Shown here one piece after another: positions 16,090-25,019 of a DNA stretch of 64,000 nt. The DNA is taken from NCBI RefSeq assembly GCF_001262605.1, contig NZ_LGTC01000001.1, positions 3,671,001 through 3,735,000 on the forward strand. The letters run 5' to 3'. This DNA is from Pseudobacteroides cellulosolvens ATCC 35603 = DSM 2933 (GTDB lineage: Bacteria > Bacillota > Clostridia > Acetivibrionales > DSM-2933). A program made the translations under genes and the position numbers. The notes beneath the pieces are model-generated. The model saw only the letters and a program-made list of their open reading frames with translations. It searched no databases and was not told the origin of the DNA. How positions within the stretch are numbered: the stretch's first letter is position 1; the number at the start of each line of letters is the position of its first letter.

Positions 16090-19000
16090 CTATTTTTTTG
16101 GAATATGATTTGATGTTTTTTCCTGAATCGCTATGCAATACTGACCAGGTGACATGCCTTCATACTTTTTAAATATACGTATAAATGTATTTACATTGAT
16201 GCACCCAACCTTATTGGCAACCTCGTTTATCTTTAAATTACTGTTTTGCAAAAGATCCTTTGACACTTTAACTCTGTATGAATTTAGATAATCTTTATAA
16301 TTATAGCCTGTATAATATTTAAATACAGTACTGAAGTATGCTGGAGTCATATTAAAGTACTCTGATATTTCATCTAGAGAAATATCCCTTGAGAAGTTTA
16401 AATGTATATAATCAATCATTTTCTTAGCCATATTTTTTTCAAACTTGTCATCCTTTATTATCTCCTTGGCATAATCTATAGCCATTTCCATACTCATCTG
16501 ACTGCCTTCACGCCATGCTTTATCAAACTCTCCTTCATCCATAATATCTCGAAGCTCCATAAGACGTTTAGTGTATTCGGAAATATCATTTTTCGATATA
16601 AGATTTCCTACTACATTAAAAAGTCTGTCGGCTGCTCCAAACAGGCGAGCGGCTCTTTCCGATTTTTCCAGTTTGGCACAGACTCCTGCAAGTCCTCCCA
16701 ATACCAAAAAAACAAACATGATTGTGTTCTCTTTGCTGTCGCAAAAAACATTCAAGCTTTTAATATAAAGCTCCCCAGCTTTCAAAAAGTTGCCTGTCTT
16801 AAGTTCCAGTTCTGCTATATTACGATAAAGCCATGCAACTTCTCCAGAACTCCCTATTTCTTCCGATACAGCCAAACTTTCCTTATATAATACCATAGCC
16901 TTGTTAAAATCCCCTCTGTATCTGTTTATCTCACCCATATCTTTAAGAACCCGAGCTATTATAGCTTTATATCCCAATTCATAGGAAAGATTAAGGGCCT
17001 TTAAATAATAATCTTCTGCAATACCATATTCGCTCTGTGATCTTGATAATTCAGCTATGCTTATCAAAGCATTTGCAATACCCTCTTTATCATCCAGTTC
17101 TTCACAGTACATAAGATATTCATTAATCATTTCCATTGCCTCATCAAAAATACCCTTACCTCTCGCTACAAATCCAAGCCTCCAGAGAGCCCTGGCTATA
17201 CCCCACTTGTCTTTTAATTCTTTGCAGATTTTCAAACTCTCACTCGAATACTCTTCTGCCTTTACATAGTCTCCCTTTTGGTAATATAATAGACTAAGGT
17301 GCTGAAGAACTTCTGCAATTCCAGGCTTATAATCAATTTGGTAATATATGTTCAAACTTCTATTTGCCAGTTTTTCTTCCTCCTCAAGATTGCCCAGCAT
17401 ACTTACAGCTAACGATAACTTATATTGTATAGCAGCTTCCCCCATTAGATCCCCAATTTCCCTAGCAAGTGACAGACTTCTTCTAAAAATCGAAATTGAC
17501 TTCTCTGGATTGCCCTGCAAATGGATTAATCTTCCAAACCACTCAAATACTTTAATGTAATCTTTTGATTCTATAGAGTCTCCACATCTTTGAACTAAAG
17601 GTTCAAGTATGGAAACACCTTCATTCCAGAAGCCACGGACTTCCCAAAAATATCCCATTGCTCCTGTTAATTTTAACTCTTTTTGAAGACTATTAGTCAT
17701 TTGTAAATGTTTTAAAGTATTTATTATATTTGAATGGGAAAATTCCAATTCAGAAAGCCATCTTTGACGCTCTTGTCCATTCATGCTAAACTCGGCTTCA
17801 GTAACAAGTGACAGGTAGTAATTGGAATAACAATCTTTTATATAGTTTTCTTCCCCACTAATTGATAATAGTTCAGCTGCATACTCACGTATTGTTTCTA
17901 GCATAGTGAACCTATCTTCGCTCTCATCAGCAATTTCAGTTACCTTTGTTAAAAAGCTCTTGCTTAGTAGACAAGCCATTGTTTCCAATAGATTTTCAAT
18001 GTCGTTTTTACAATTAGTTACAGCTTGTGCTGCTTTTAAATCAAACTTGCCGGCAAATACACCCAGTCTTCGAAATAACCTTTTTTGAGTCTCATTAAGT
18101 AAGTTGTATCCCCATTCGATGGTATCCTTAAGGGTACGTTGACGATCCTCTAGATCACGGGCTCCATTATTTAGCCACACTAACCTGTTTTGGCATTGGT
18201 GAAGCAAATTGTGTACAGAAATTTGTTCTATGTTTGCTGCTGCAAGCTCAATGGCTAAAGGTATGCCTTCCAAGTAAGCACATAATTCAATAACTTTCTT
18301 TGCATTTTTTTCAGTAATTTTGAAGTCAGGTTTAACAGCTTTGGCACGCAGCAAAAAAAGGGTAACAGCAGGTTGTTGAATTAATTTTTCAATTGGTGTC
18401 TTTTCCCCAAAATCCACTAATTCTAATGGTGGAACATTAAATAAATGCTCACCTGAAATTCTTAAGGGTTCTCGACTTGTTACCAGAATGGTTAAACCTG
18501 AAGTAGAGGTGAGAAGCTCAGTAACTATTGAAGCAGCATCAATAACATGTTCAAAATTATCAAGTATTATGAGACACTTCTTGTCATATAAAGCACCTTT
18601 TAAAGTATCATAAATATGTTGACCCTTAATTTCAGCTATATTTAATGATTTAGCAATATGTGATGCTATAGAATCTGAATTTGTAACAGTTGAAAGCGGA
18701 ATGAAAAAAACTCCATCACTATAGTTATAAAGCCGCATGGATGCAACCTGCAGCGCGAGCCTTGTTTTACCTATTCCACCAGACCCTGTAAGCGTTACAA
18801 GCCTTACACGGCCAAGCAAATTATTTATTTTCTCAATCTCATCCTCACGTCCGACAAATTCGGTTAAAGCAAAAGGTAGATTGTTTTTAGGCCTAAAATT
18901 ATTCCTTTGTCTTCCATTATCTAATCTTAAATTTGAATATTCCTTTTTTATAATAAATCCACATTTGGTATCATGTATTAAAACATCATTTCCTAATAAA

Positions 19001-19677
19001 TACTGAATTCCATCCTTTATGAGTCCAGGCAAACCCATTGTCTCATTATAAAACCATTCAAGGAAATTATCCGTAGACTCCCAGCAAAACACTTCCTTCA
19101 TCCACGAACGTAATCCTTGTGGAGATAAGGGACCTAAATTTATAGTTTCATATAAAGGTGCACCAATATAGTCTAAACCTTTTACTGCTTTAGGCTCATT
19201 TGTGTATACCAAAGCAAGATTTATGTATCTTTTATCGATTATAATTTTGCATAAAAGATTTATAGCTTCAGAGTCAAACTGGCCAATATCATCTACAAGT
19301 ATAACAAGTCCGTTTTTCTTATTACTCAATAGTTTTTCAGTTAATATGCTTTCAGCATATTGCTGGCTTACGTTACTAATATTCAATTGAGTTTTATTGG
19401 TATCAGATACTAATACAGCATGTTCTTTTGTTTTAAGATATTGATTTGTCAAAAGAGAAATAACTTCATAATTGCATTGTGAAGCTATACATTCTATAGC
19501 ATTCAAAAAGAATGTCCGCCCAGAATAAGGAACCCCCACAATCCTTAATACTCCCCGCTTCATTTCATGTAAGTGTTTTAAGAAACTGTGAAATTTAGCC
19601 ATAGCATCGTCACGCTCTATTAAATAGGGCATATTATACGATTTATCCTGTTTAGCTTTTATATACAATCTTACCAC
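16090..19677 (-). CDS. Two-ATPase / TPR / AraC-type transcription regulator (1195 residues)
   Basis: A very large regulator. Residues about 17-245 form an AAA-like domain with a degenerate P-loop (GVPYSGRT, 48-55, Arg instead of Lys) and a Walker B-like VILVDDIGQFD. Residues about 268-560 are an NB-ARC/AfsR-type ATPase (FVGREDEIEKI; P-loop GSGGIGKT 298-305; Walker B LIILDNFE; TSREPL). About 10 TPRs fill 620-1000. The last 100 residues are an AraC helix-turn-helix pair (ISLDEISEYFNMTPAYFS, NEVANKVGCINVNTFIRIFKKYEGMSPGQY). The family senses a ligand through the TPRs and switches with ATP. It lies between GH16 and the NAGPA gene on the same strand, so control of the polysaccharide genes is likely but inferred. 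The start is GTG at 19677 or ATG at 19632; neither has a strong binding site. Confidence 0.8.
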   Translation of the reverse strand: MVRLYIKAKQDKSYNMPYLIERDDAMAKFHSFLKHLHEMKRGVLRIVGVPYSGRTFFLNAIECIASQCNYEVISLLTNQYLKTKEHAVLVSDTNKTQLNISNVSQQYAESILTEKLLSNKKNGLVILVDDIGQFDSEAINLLCKIIIDKRYINLALVYTNEPKAVKGLDYIGAPLYETINLGPLSPQGLRSWMKEVFCWESTDNFLEWFYNETMGLPGLIKDGIQYLLGNDVLIHDTKCGFIIKKEYSNLRLDNGRQRNNFRPKNNLPFALTEFVGREDEIEKINNLLGRVRLVTLTGSGGIGKTRLALQVASMRLYNYSDGVFFIPLSTVTNSDSIASHIAKSLNIAEIKGQHIYDTLKGALYDKKCLIILDNFEHVIDAASIVTELLTSTSGLTILVTSREPLRISGEHLFNVPPLELVDFGEKTPIEKLIQQPAVTLFLLRAKAVKPDFKITEKNAKKVIELCAYLEGIPLAIELAAANIEQISVHNLLHQCQNRLVWLNNGARDLEDRQRTLKDTIEWGYNLLNETQKRLFRRLGVFAGKFDLKAAQAVTNCKNDIENLLETMACLLSKSFLTKVTEIADESEDRFTMLETIREYAAELLSISGEENYIKDCYSNYYLSLVTEAEFSMNGQERQRWLSELEFSHSNIINTLKHLQMTNSLQKELKLTGAMGYFWEVRGFWNEGVSILEPLVQRCGDSIESKDYIKVFEWFGRLIHLQGNPEKSISIFRRSLSLAREIGDLMGEAAIQYKLSLAVSMLGNLEEEEKLANRSLNIYYQIDYKPGIAEVLQHLSLLYYQKGDYVKAEEYSSESLKICKELKDKWGIARALWRLGFVARGKGIFDEAMEMINEYLMYCEELDDKEGIANALISIAELSRSQSEYGIAEDYYLKALNLSYELGYKAIIARVLKDMGEINRYRGDFNKAMVLYKESLAVSEEIGSSGEVAWLYRNIAELELKTGNFLKAGELYIKSLNVFCDSKENTIMFVFLVLGGLAGVCAKLEKSERAARLFGAADRLFNVVGNLISKNDISEYTKRLMELRDIMDEGEFDKAWREGSQMSMEMAIDYAKEIIKDDKFEKNMAKKMIDYIHLNFSRDISLDEISEYFNMTPAYFSTVFKYYTGYNYKDYLNSYRVKVSKDLLQNSNLKINEVANKVGCINVNTFIRIFKKYEGMSPGQYCIAIQEKTSNHIPKK

Positions 19678-19927
19678 CCATTATTATATTTATTGTTACA
19701 ATATAAAATTGCAATACTTGTTAAGGAACAATTAAGCTCTTAATTTTTTAAGTCAAAAAATATCTCTTATTACTTTATATCATAGCACTAACACGCGTTA
19801 GTTATCAATACTTGTTTATTTTATTTAACTTTAACTTTCATTGCCAAGCTATCGTGTATGACGAGAACTATAAAGGACAAATCAGAAATTCGATCTGTCC
19901 TTTCAGATTTATCAAAAGAATCAGTTA

Positions 19928-21031
19928 TTATTTCACATACAATATATCGCTTATTGCACGCTCTGTAGTACTACCACCGGGCATATTTACTACTCTTCCA
20001 TTAAAGTACATAGTTGATGATAATCCCCCGTCAAGATTATATGCTTCTTTACATCCCAAGTCTTGAAATAATTTAGCAAAATCTATCATTGTCATACCTG
20101 CACTATAGCGTGGTGATCTTCCATCAACAACTATAAATATAAAGTGATTAGGTTCTACCATACCTATTCCAGTACGTGGGTGTGCCGGTAAAAGATATGT
20201 TGCTCCTTGATCAGAAGGCATATTTACAAAAGTTGTCAATGCAGTTCCAGACTTAACCAGGATAGGTCCAAATGATACTACCTGAAGTGCTCCATTAGAC
20301 AGTAAGGTAGTTGTTGATATATTTTTTTCATTTGCTGTTTCCATCAATCCGTTTTTATATAAAATGAGACAGTCTCTAACAGGAACATTTCTGTATAATT
20401 TACCATTTCTTATTTCTATACCATCATTTCTGAAACCGTAGTAGTTACCATTAACTGCAAAAATTGCATTGTTATCCTTAGCCATCTTTGAAGTTGTTTC
20501 AGTAATATTTTTTCCAAAGGTATTTTTTGCAAATGCAGATAAGATTGTTGAATCACCACTTAATTTAACATCTGCTATAAAGTATGTTATCATAGAGCTG
20601 CCTGTACCCGTTTGAACTTTTTTGATACTAATATTTGTTGTTGCACTTTTGTAATTCCAATCATCAACTTGAGCAGTTGTACTCACTGTTGGAATTGGAG
20701 TGGGAGTCGATTTTATGGTTGGAGTTGAAGTTGGTTTTACTATTGATGTTGCAGAAGTTGCAGTTTTATTGAAGTTGCCTGCAAGAATAATGACATCAGA
20801 CATGTTTATTACGCCATCATTACTCAAATCATATAATTCAACATACTTTGAATCTCCTCTGTATGAACTAAACACCCCTGCAAGTAAAATTACATCGGAC
20901 ATGTTTATTATGCCGTCATTACTCAAATCTCCCGGTGGAGTAGATGCATTTGACAGCACACTGGTTTGCACAAAACATGTAGCAATAATGCTGCATATAA
21001 GTGCCAAAATCAATATTTTTTTCGTATTCAT
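19928..21031 (-). CDS. Dockerin - phosphodiester glycosidase (NAGPA-like) domain protein
   Basis: 367 residues from ATG at 21031; GTG at 21040 is in frame but sits only two bases after the GGGGGA site, so the ATG is preferred. Signal peptide, then an N-terminal dockerin (about 34-90: DLSNDGIINMSDVILLA and DLSNDGVINMSDVIILA), a PTSTPT linker, and a NAGPA-type domain (about 130-367). The last contains FAVNGNYYG, HPRTGIG and YNLDGGLSSTMYF, the conserved residues of the phosphodiester glycosidase family. In animals the domain uncovers mannose-6-phosphate; bacterial members are linked to exopolysaccharide or cell-wall phosphodiesters. A dockerin-borne copy would act on the cellulosome or cell surface. 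Domain assignment is solid; the substrate is unknown. Confidence 0.8.
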   Translation of the reverse strand: MNTKKILILALICSIIATCFVQTSVLSNASTPPGDLSNDGIINMSDVILLAGVFSSYRGDSKYVELYDLSNDGVINMSDVIILAGNFNKTATSATSIVKPTSTPTIKSTPTPIPTVSTTAQVDDWNYKSATTNISIKKVQTGTGSSMITYFIADVKLSGDSTILSAFAKNTFGKNITETTSKMAKDNNAIFAVNGNYYGFRNDGIEIRNGKLYRNVPVRDCLILYKNGLMETANEKNISTTTLLSNGALQVVSFGPILVKSGTALTTFVNMPSDQGATYLLPAHPRTGIGMVEPNHFIFIVVDGRSPRYSAGMTMIDFAKLFQDLGCKEAYNLDGGLSSTMYFNGRVVNMPGGSTTERAISDILYVK

Positions 21032-21311
21032 ACTATACACTTCCCCCTTTTAAAATATTAATATTTTACAAATAATTGTCTTGCTTTTTTATAATCCCTC
21101 CTTTCATGCTCTTTGTGATAAGGTTTAATTATTCTTTATATAAATAACAATTATTTATAGTTTTTTTGTCGTATTGTGGTAAATACTAACAGCTACAACA
21201 TAAAGGTTTCTTTTCAAATTGACGATATATATATCAGGAAAATTGACATTAATCCTTTGACAAATAAATATATACGTAACAAAAAATAAATTTAAGCGGA
21301 GATAAGTAAAT

Positions 21312-22670
21312 ATGAAATATATTAATGACAATTCATCCCTGCATGAAATACAAAAGAAAGGTAATTTTTATTTATTTCTATTAGTTATTGGTTCGTATAT
21401 ATTTTCATTAATAATATCATTATTTGCAGACATGGGATTAAAAGGCAAAACAGTCACCTCTACATTGATGCTCTTAGATATGGGTATTACAATATTTATA
21501 TACTGTTCAAAAATAATACCCACAAGTAAAAAGAAGTATTTATACTCAACATTTGCATATTTATCCTTACCTGTAACAACATATTTTCAGCATGGTTCCA
21601 TTGATAATACTTATGTTTCATTCACAATTTTAGTGTCAGCCATGATATGCGCTGATTACATATATCTTTTATTTACTACATCTATAGCAGTAATTCTGAA
21701 TTTAGCAATGTATTTAATATCTCCAGTTACTTTTTTCCCAGCATTAAGTTCTGACCAATTTACCTCTTTTGTGGGTTTATTATTCATTAATGGTATAATT
21801 CTTTCTTTAGGTGTTAAATTGATTGTAAATTATGAGGAGCAGAATAAAAAATTAAAAATGCTGCATGATAAGCTTGAAGAAAACATGAAGGAATTGAAGT
21901 TAACTCAAGACAAGTTAATTCACTCAGATAAACTAGCAGGACTAGGACAATTGATTGGAGGTATCTCTCATAATTTAAAAACTCCAATAATGGTTATATC
22001 TGGCATAACAGTTAAGTTGGAAGACCTTATAAATGAATATAAGGATTCAATTTTCGATGAAACAGTTACGAAAGATGACCATAGTGAAATTGCTGATGAA
22101 ATGATCGAATGGATTCAAAAAGTAAAGCCACAATGTAAATATATGAACGATATTATATCTGCAGTTAGAGGACAAACTTTAAGTTTAAATAATCCTAAGG
22201 AAAATGATTTCAAATTAAATGATTTGGTAAAAGACATAGAAATACTATTATTAAATGTTGCAAGAAATAAAGGTTGTCAGCTATTAATCAATAATTATAT
22301 TGAAAGTGATTTGGTTATTAGTGGTGATATGAATGTTTTAATTCAGGTATTAAATAATTTAATTACAAATTCAGTAGAAGCATATAAAGGTCTGGAAGGT
22401 GTTATTAATCTGGATATTAAAAAAGTGGAAAAAGATATTATGATAACGGTAAAAGATTCTGCCGGTGGTATAAGTAAGAGTATTCAGGAAAAGTTATTTA
22501 AAGAGATGGTTACAACCAAAGGTACTGAGGGTACAGGCCTGGGACTATATATGTCATTTTCTACAATCAAACGCTTTGGAGGAGATTTATGGTTTGAATC
22601 TCAAGAAGGTAAAGGAACATGCTTTAATATTATATTGCCATTATCAGGGCAAGTAGTAATGAACAATTAA
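21312..22670 (+). CDS. Orphan sensor histidine kinase, six-helix membrane sensor
   Basis: 452 residues. The N-terminal half (about 18-175) has six membrane helices with almost no loops. A coiled coil follows (about 176-205), then a HisKA-like H-box with H220 in GGISHNLKTPIMVISG and an HATPase domain (NLITNSVEAY, DSAGGIS, GTGLGLYMS). It is a close paralogue of the kinase at 57572-58924, with the phospho-acceptor at the same residue number. No response regulator is adjacent to either. The acceptor motif SHNLKTP instead of SHELKTP puts both in one subfamily. It is transcribed divergently from the dockerin-NAGPA gene. Confidence 0.85.
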   Translation: MKYINDNSSLHEIQKKGNFYLFLLVIGSYIFSLIISLFADMGLKGKTVTSTLMLLDMGITIFIYCSKIIPTSKKKYLYSTFAYLSLPVTTYFQHGSIDNTYVSFTILVSAMICADYIYLLFTTSIAVILNLAMYLISPVTFFPALSSDQFTSFVGLLFINGIILSLGVKLIVNYEEQNKKLKMLHDKLEENMKELKLTQDKLIHSDKLAGLGQLIGGISHNLKTPIMVISGITVKLEDLINEYKDSIFDETVTKDDHSEIADEMIEWIQKVKPQCKYMNDIISAVRGQTLSLNNPKENDFKLNDLVKDIEILLLNVARNKGCQLLINNYIESDLVISGDMNVLIQVLNNLITNSVEAYKGLEGVINLDIKKVEKDIMITVKDSAGGISKSIQEKLFKEMVTTKGTEGTGLGLYMSFSTIKRFGGDLWFESQEGKGTCFNIILPLSGQVVMNN

Positions 22671-22697
22671 AATTCTAATCATTCATTACATAAATTA

Positions 22698-22718
22698 AAG
22701 GAGAGTTTAACTCTCCTT
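22698..22718. terminator. Shared bidirectional terminator
   Basis: A perfect palindrome of 10-bp arms around one base (AAGGAGAGTT / AACTCTCCTT) between the convergent kinase and zinc-ribbon genes. It can serve both strands. Confidence 0.65.
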
Positions 22719-22722
22719 ATCA

Positions 22723-22923
22723 TCACCATCTATTCCCAAAGCTTCTATTTCCACCAAAACCGCCTCTATTATTGTTGCTTCTCTGCTGCTTTCTTGCTCT
22801 TCTGCAGTCAGGGCATCTTTGTGGTTCATTATCGAATCCCTTTTCTTTATAAAAAGCCTGTTCACTTTCGCTAAAAATGAATTCTGTATTACAATCTTTG
22901 CAACCTAAAACTTTATCTGCCAT
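22723..22923 (-). CDS. Small zinc-ribbon protein
   Basis: 66 residues. Two cysteine pairs, C-K-D-C near residue 8 and C-P-D-C-R-R near 38, make a zinc ribbon of the kind found in many clostridial genomes (probable zinc-ribbon domain). The tail is rich in Arg, Asn and Gly (NNNRGGFGGNRSFGNRW), like RNA-binding tails. A strong GAGGAGGT binding site precedes ATG. The zinc-ribbon assignment is clear; the function is not known. It lies downstream of NMO on the same strand, with 184 bases between them. Confidence 0.75.
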   Translation of the reverse strand: MADKVLGCKDCNTEFIFSESEQAFYKEKGFDNEPQRCPDCRRARKQQRSNNNRGGFGGNRSFGNRW

Positions 22924-23107
22924 ATTTACTATACCTCCTCAATTATTTGGATCATATAATTTCCTAACTACCCGCTCCAAAGAATTCAGGAGAGTTGTAT
23001 TCAATAAATAATCCATTTTATATAGTAATTTACTTCATTAGTATAACATAGTTCCAAAAAACTTTCAAGACATTTATATGCATTCGATAACATTATATTC
23101 TAAAGCA

Positions 23108-24196
23108 TCAAGTTTTTATAGAACTATTATATTCTTCAACAAGAGATTTTACTAATTCCTCAACAGAAACAATATTTTCAGCCCTATAAGCATTTTCACC
23201 TGCAAAAGCAAATCCATATTTCATCTTTCCTCTTTTTGCATTTATTAATGCAAGAGCTATACAATAGGGACTCGATTCATATTTACAAGTGGAAATACAA
23301 TGATATGGACATTTATATGGTTTTTTACTTCCTGCTTCTACATCATATAAAAACTCATTTTTTATTGCTCTTCCAGGCATACCTACAGGACTCTTTATGA
23401 TTCCAATATCATTTTCTGAACATTCAATATAGGTATTTTTAAATTCTAAGGAAGCATCACACTCTACAGTAGTAACAAAGCGTGTTGCCATCTGCACACC
23501 TGAAGCTCCAAGGTGAATAAATTTATATATATCTTCACCAGTATATATGCCGCCTGCAGCTATTACAGGAATTGGCTTGGCTGCCTTGTCTTCAATATTT
23601 TTAGCTTCAATGATCACTTCAGACACCAGTTTTTCCAGTTTAAAATCCGGATCTTTGATTTGCTCAATTTTAAATCCCAGGTGCCCTCCTGCCAGAGGCC
23701 CTTCAACAACAATAGCATCAGGAGCATATTTATATTTTTCCAGCCACTTTTTGGCAATGATACTTGCAGCTCTTGCTGAAGAAACAATTGGAACAAGTTT
23801 TGTGTCCTTTGTCTCTTTTAAAAATGAAGGGAGATTAAGCGGCAGCCCAGCTCCAGAGAATATTATATCGACACCTTCCTCTATAGCCGTTTTAGCCATA
23901 TCTGCAAAGTTTGACAGGGCTACCATGATATTTACACCTATAATTCCTTTAGTTAACTCTCGAGCCTTCCTTATTTCTTTTCTAAGTGCCCTTATATTTG
24001 CCTCAAGATAGTTAGTTGAAAAGTCAGTTTCCATCATCCCAACAGCAGCCGTTGAGATAACACCTATACCGCCTTCATTTGCAACTGCTGATGCAAGTCC
24101 GCTCAACGAGACCCCAATTCCCATTCCACCTTGAATAATTGGCAGCCTCGCTGTCAAGTTACCTATTTTTAAGCTCTTTCCTCCCCAATGGTACAT
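23108..24196 (-). CDS. Nitronate monooxygenase family protein
   Basis: 362 residues, an FMN-binding TIM barrel. It begins with LPIIQGGMGIGVS, the family signature for flavin binding, followed by ANEGGIGVIS, VEGPLAGGHLGF, VIAAGGIYTGEDI and GASGVQMATRFVTT. Nitronate monooxygenases oxidise alkyl nitronates; clostridial members are often annotated as such without proof, and some relatives are FabK-like enoyl reductases. The extra cysteines near the C-terminus (CPYHCISTCKYESSPYC) are typical of this longer subgroup. It starts 13 bases after infC with AAGGAG before ATG, so both are read from one transcript controlled by the leader at 24790-24946. Confidence 0.85.
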   Translation of the reverse strand: MYHWGGKSLKIGNLTARLPIIQGGMGIGVSLSGLASAVANEGGIGVISTAAVGMMETDFSTNYLEANIRALRKEIRKARELTKGIIGVNIMVALSNFADMAKTAIEEGVDIIFSGAGLPLNLPSFLKETKDTKLVPIVSSARAASIIAKKWLEKYKYAPDAIVVEGPLAGGHLGFKIEQIKDPDFKLEKLVSEVIIEAKNIEDKAAKPIPVIAAGGIYTGEDIYKFIHLGASGVQMATRFVTTVECDASLEFKNTYIECSENDIGIIKSPVGMPGRAIKNEFLYDVEAGSKKPYKCPYHCISTCKYESSPYCIALALINAKRGKMKYGFAFAGENAYRAENIVSVEELVKSLVEEYNSSIKT

Positions 24197-24209
24197 ATAT
24201 AAATTCTCC

Positions 24210-24725
24210 TTATTGTTTTTTAGGATTCAATATCATTATCATATTTTTTCCTTCCAGCATGGGTTGCTTTTCGATGGTTCCAACGTCTATAACTGCATCA
24301 GCAAATTTTTGAAGCACCTCTTTGCCCGCTACTGTAAATCGCATTTCCCTGCCTCGAAATCTTATGCTGACTTTTACCTTATTACCATCTTGTAAGAATT
24401 TATATGCACTTTTTGCTTTAAAATCAAAATCATGTTCTTCAATTTTTGCAGACACCCTTACTTCCTTAATTGAAACGACCTTCTGATTTTTCCTTGCTTC
24501 CTTATCTTTCTTGGTCTTTTCATACATACATTTGCCATAATCCATGATTTTGCATACTGGCGGTACAGCGTTTGGTACTATTTTTACAAGATCCAGGTTC
24601 TTTGAAATCGCCAGTTTTTGTGCATCCATTGACGCCATAACTCCTAGCATAGCCCCATCATCATCAATAAGTCGAACCTCTCTGTCTCTAATCTCATCAT
24701 TCATTGGCAATTCATTTTTTCTAAT
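24210..24725 (-). CDS. infC: Translation initiation factor IF-3 (AUU start)
   Basis: The full IF-3 fold is present: N-domain (MNDEIRDREVRLIDDDGAML), lysine-rich linker, and C-domain (KEVRVSAKIEEHDFDFK, IRFRGREM). IF-3 prevents subunit joining and checks the start codon. The ribosome binding site GGAGG lies at 24738-24734, eight bases before an AUU codon at 24725-24723, so AUU is the start. An ATG at 24740 overlaps the binding site and cannot be it. AUU is the known autoregulatory start of infC in other bacteria. The usual partners rpmI and rplT are absent; instead NMO follows and a stand-alone attenuator precedes. This may therefore be a second or relocated infC. Confidence 0.9.
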   Translation of the reverse strand: MRKNELPMNDEIRDREVRLIDDDGAMLGVMASMDAQKLAISKNLDLVKIVPNAVPPVCKIMDYGKCMYEKTKKDKEARKNQKVVSIKEVRVSAKIEEHDFDFKAKSAYKFLQDGNKVKVSIRFRGREMRFTVAGKEVLQKFADAVIDVGTIEKQPMLEGKNMIMILNPKKQ

Positions 24726-24789
24726 ATAAAACACCTCCATTAATATTTTTTAAACTTATATGTGTGTTTATTTATGTCCTTATAAAACC

Positions 24790-24820
24790 AAAAAGTGGAT
24801 AAACAAAGTAATCCACTCTT
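24790..24820 (-). terminator. Attenuator terminator before infC
   Basis: AGTGGAT (24794-24800) pairs with ATCCACT (24811-24817), followed on the minus strand by TTTTTGG. It lies 65 bases before the infC start, between promoter and gene. Confidence 0.7.
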
Positions 24821-24850
24821 CGCAACAATTAAGTATTAATCGAATTATAG

Positions 24851-24892
24851 TTAAGCTGTAAACAAAACCATTATCCAAAACGAGAAGCACAC
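24851..24892 (-). CDS. Possible leader peptide A
   Basis: A 13-codon frame, GTG TGC TTC TCG TTT TGG..., would give MCFSFWIMVLFTA. Compared with copy B, the first ten codons differ only by Ile/Val, Met/Val and two synonymous third positions, the pattern expected of a translated frame. AGGA lies three bases before the GTG, which is close. It is a candidate only. Confidence 0.4.
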   Translation of the reverse strand: MCFSFWIMVLFTA

Positions 24893-25019
24893 TCTTCCTA
24901 TTTTTGTTATCACCTTATTATATCATTGCTAGGTGAAATTGTGTAACTTATTTTTAAATATATTCCGTTAATTATTGTTTATACTACCATATTTTATATG
25001 ACTCATTATAATGCTACAG

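Larger units (their letters stand above)
24790..24946 (-). promoter_or_regulatory. Leader/attenuator copy A, upstream of infC
   Basis: Promoter TTACAC (24941-24946), an 18-base gap, then TATAAT (24917-24922). The leader that follows is conserved with copy B at 26900-27054: AAAAATAGGAAG, TGTGCTTCTCGTTTTGG, TTAATACTTA and TTGCGAAGAGTGGATTACTTTG. It ends in a hairpin with a T-run at 24790-24820. A short reading frame starts in the conserved part. CTTCTCG could pair imperfectly with CGAAGAG and compete with the terminator. The layout fits translation-dependent attenuation; the signal sensed is unknown. Confidence 0.65.

Noticed and set aside
16402..16890. Open frame of 162 codons on the plus strand
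   Set aside because: It lies opposite the AraC/TPR regulator, has no binding site or recognisable domain, and is an antisense shadow.
16090..19677. NB-ARC/TPR protein as an antiphage STAND (Avs-like) defence gene
   Set aside because: The AraC helix-turn-helix end and the location among glycosidase genes point to a transcription regulator; no effector nuclease or protease is present.
504..21031. Repeated dockerin, linker and CBM6 segments as CRISPR or mobile repeats
   Set aside because: They are in-frame protein modules with diverged DNA, not regular spacer-separated repeats.
23547..24011. Open frame of 154 codons on the plus strand
   Set aside because: Antisense to nitronate monooxygenase, without homology or binding site.
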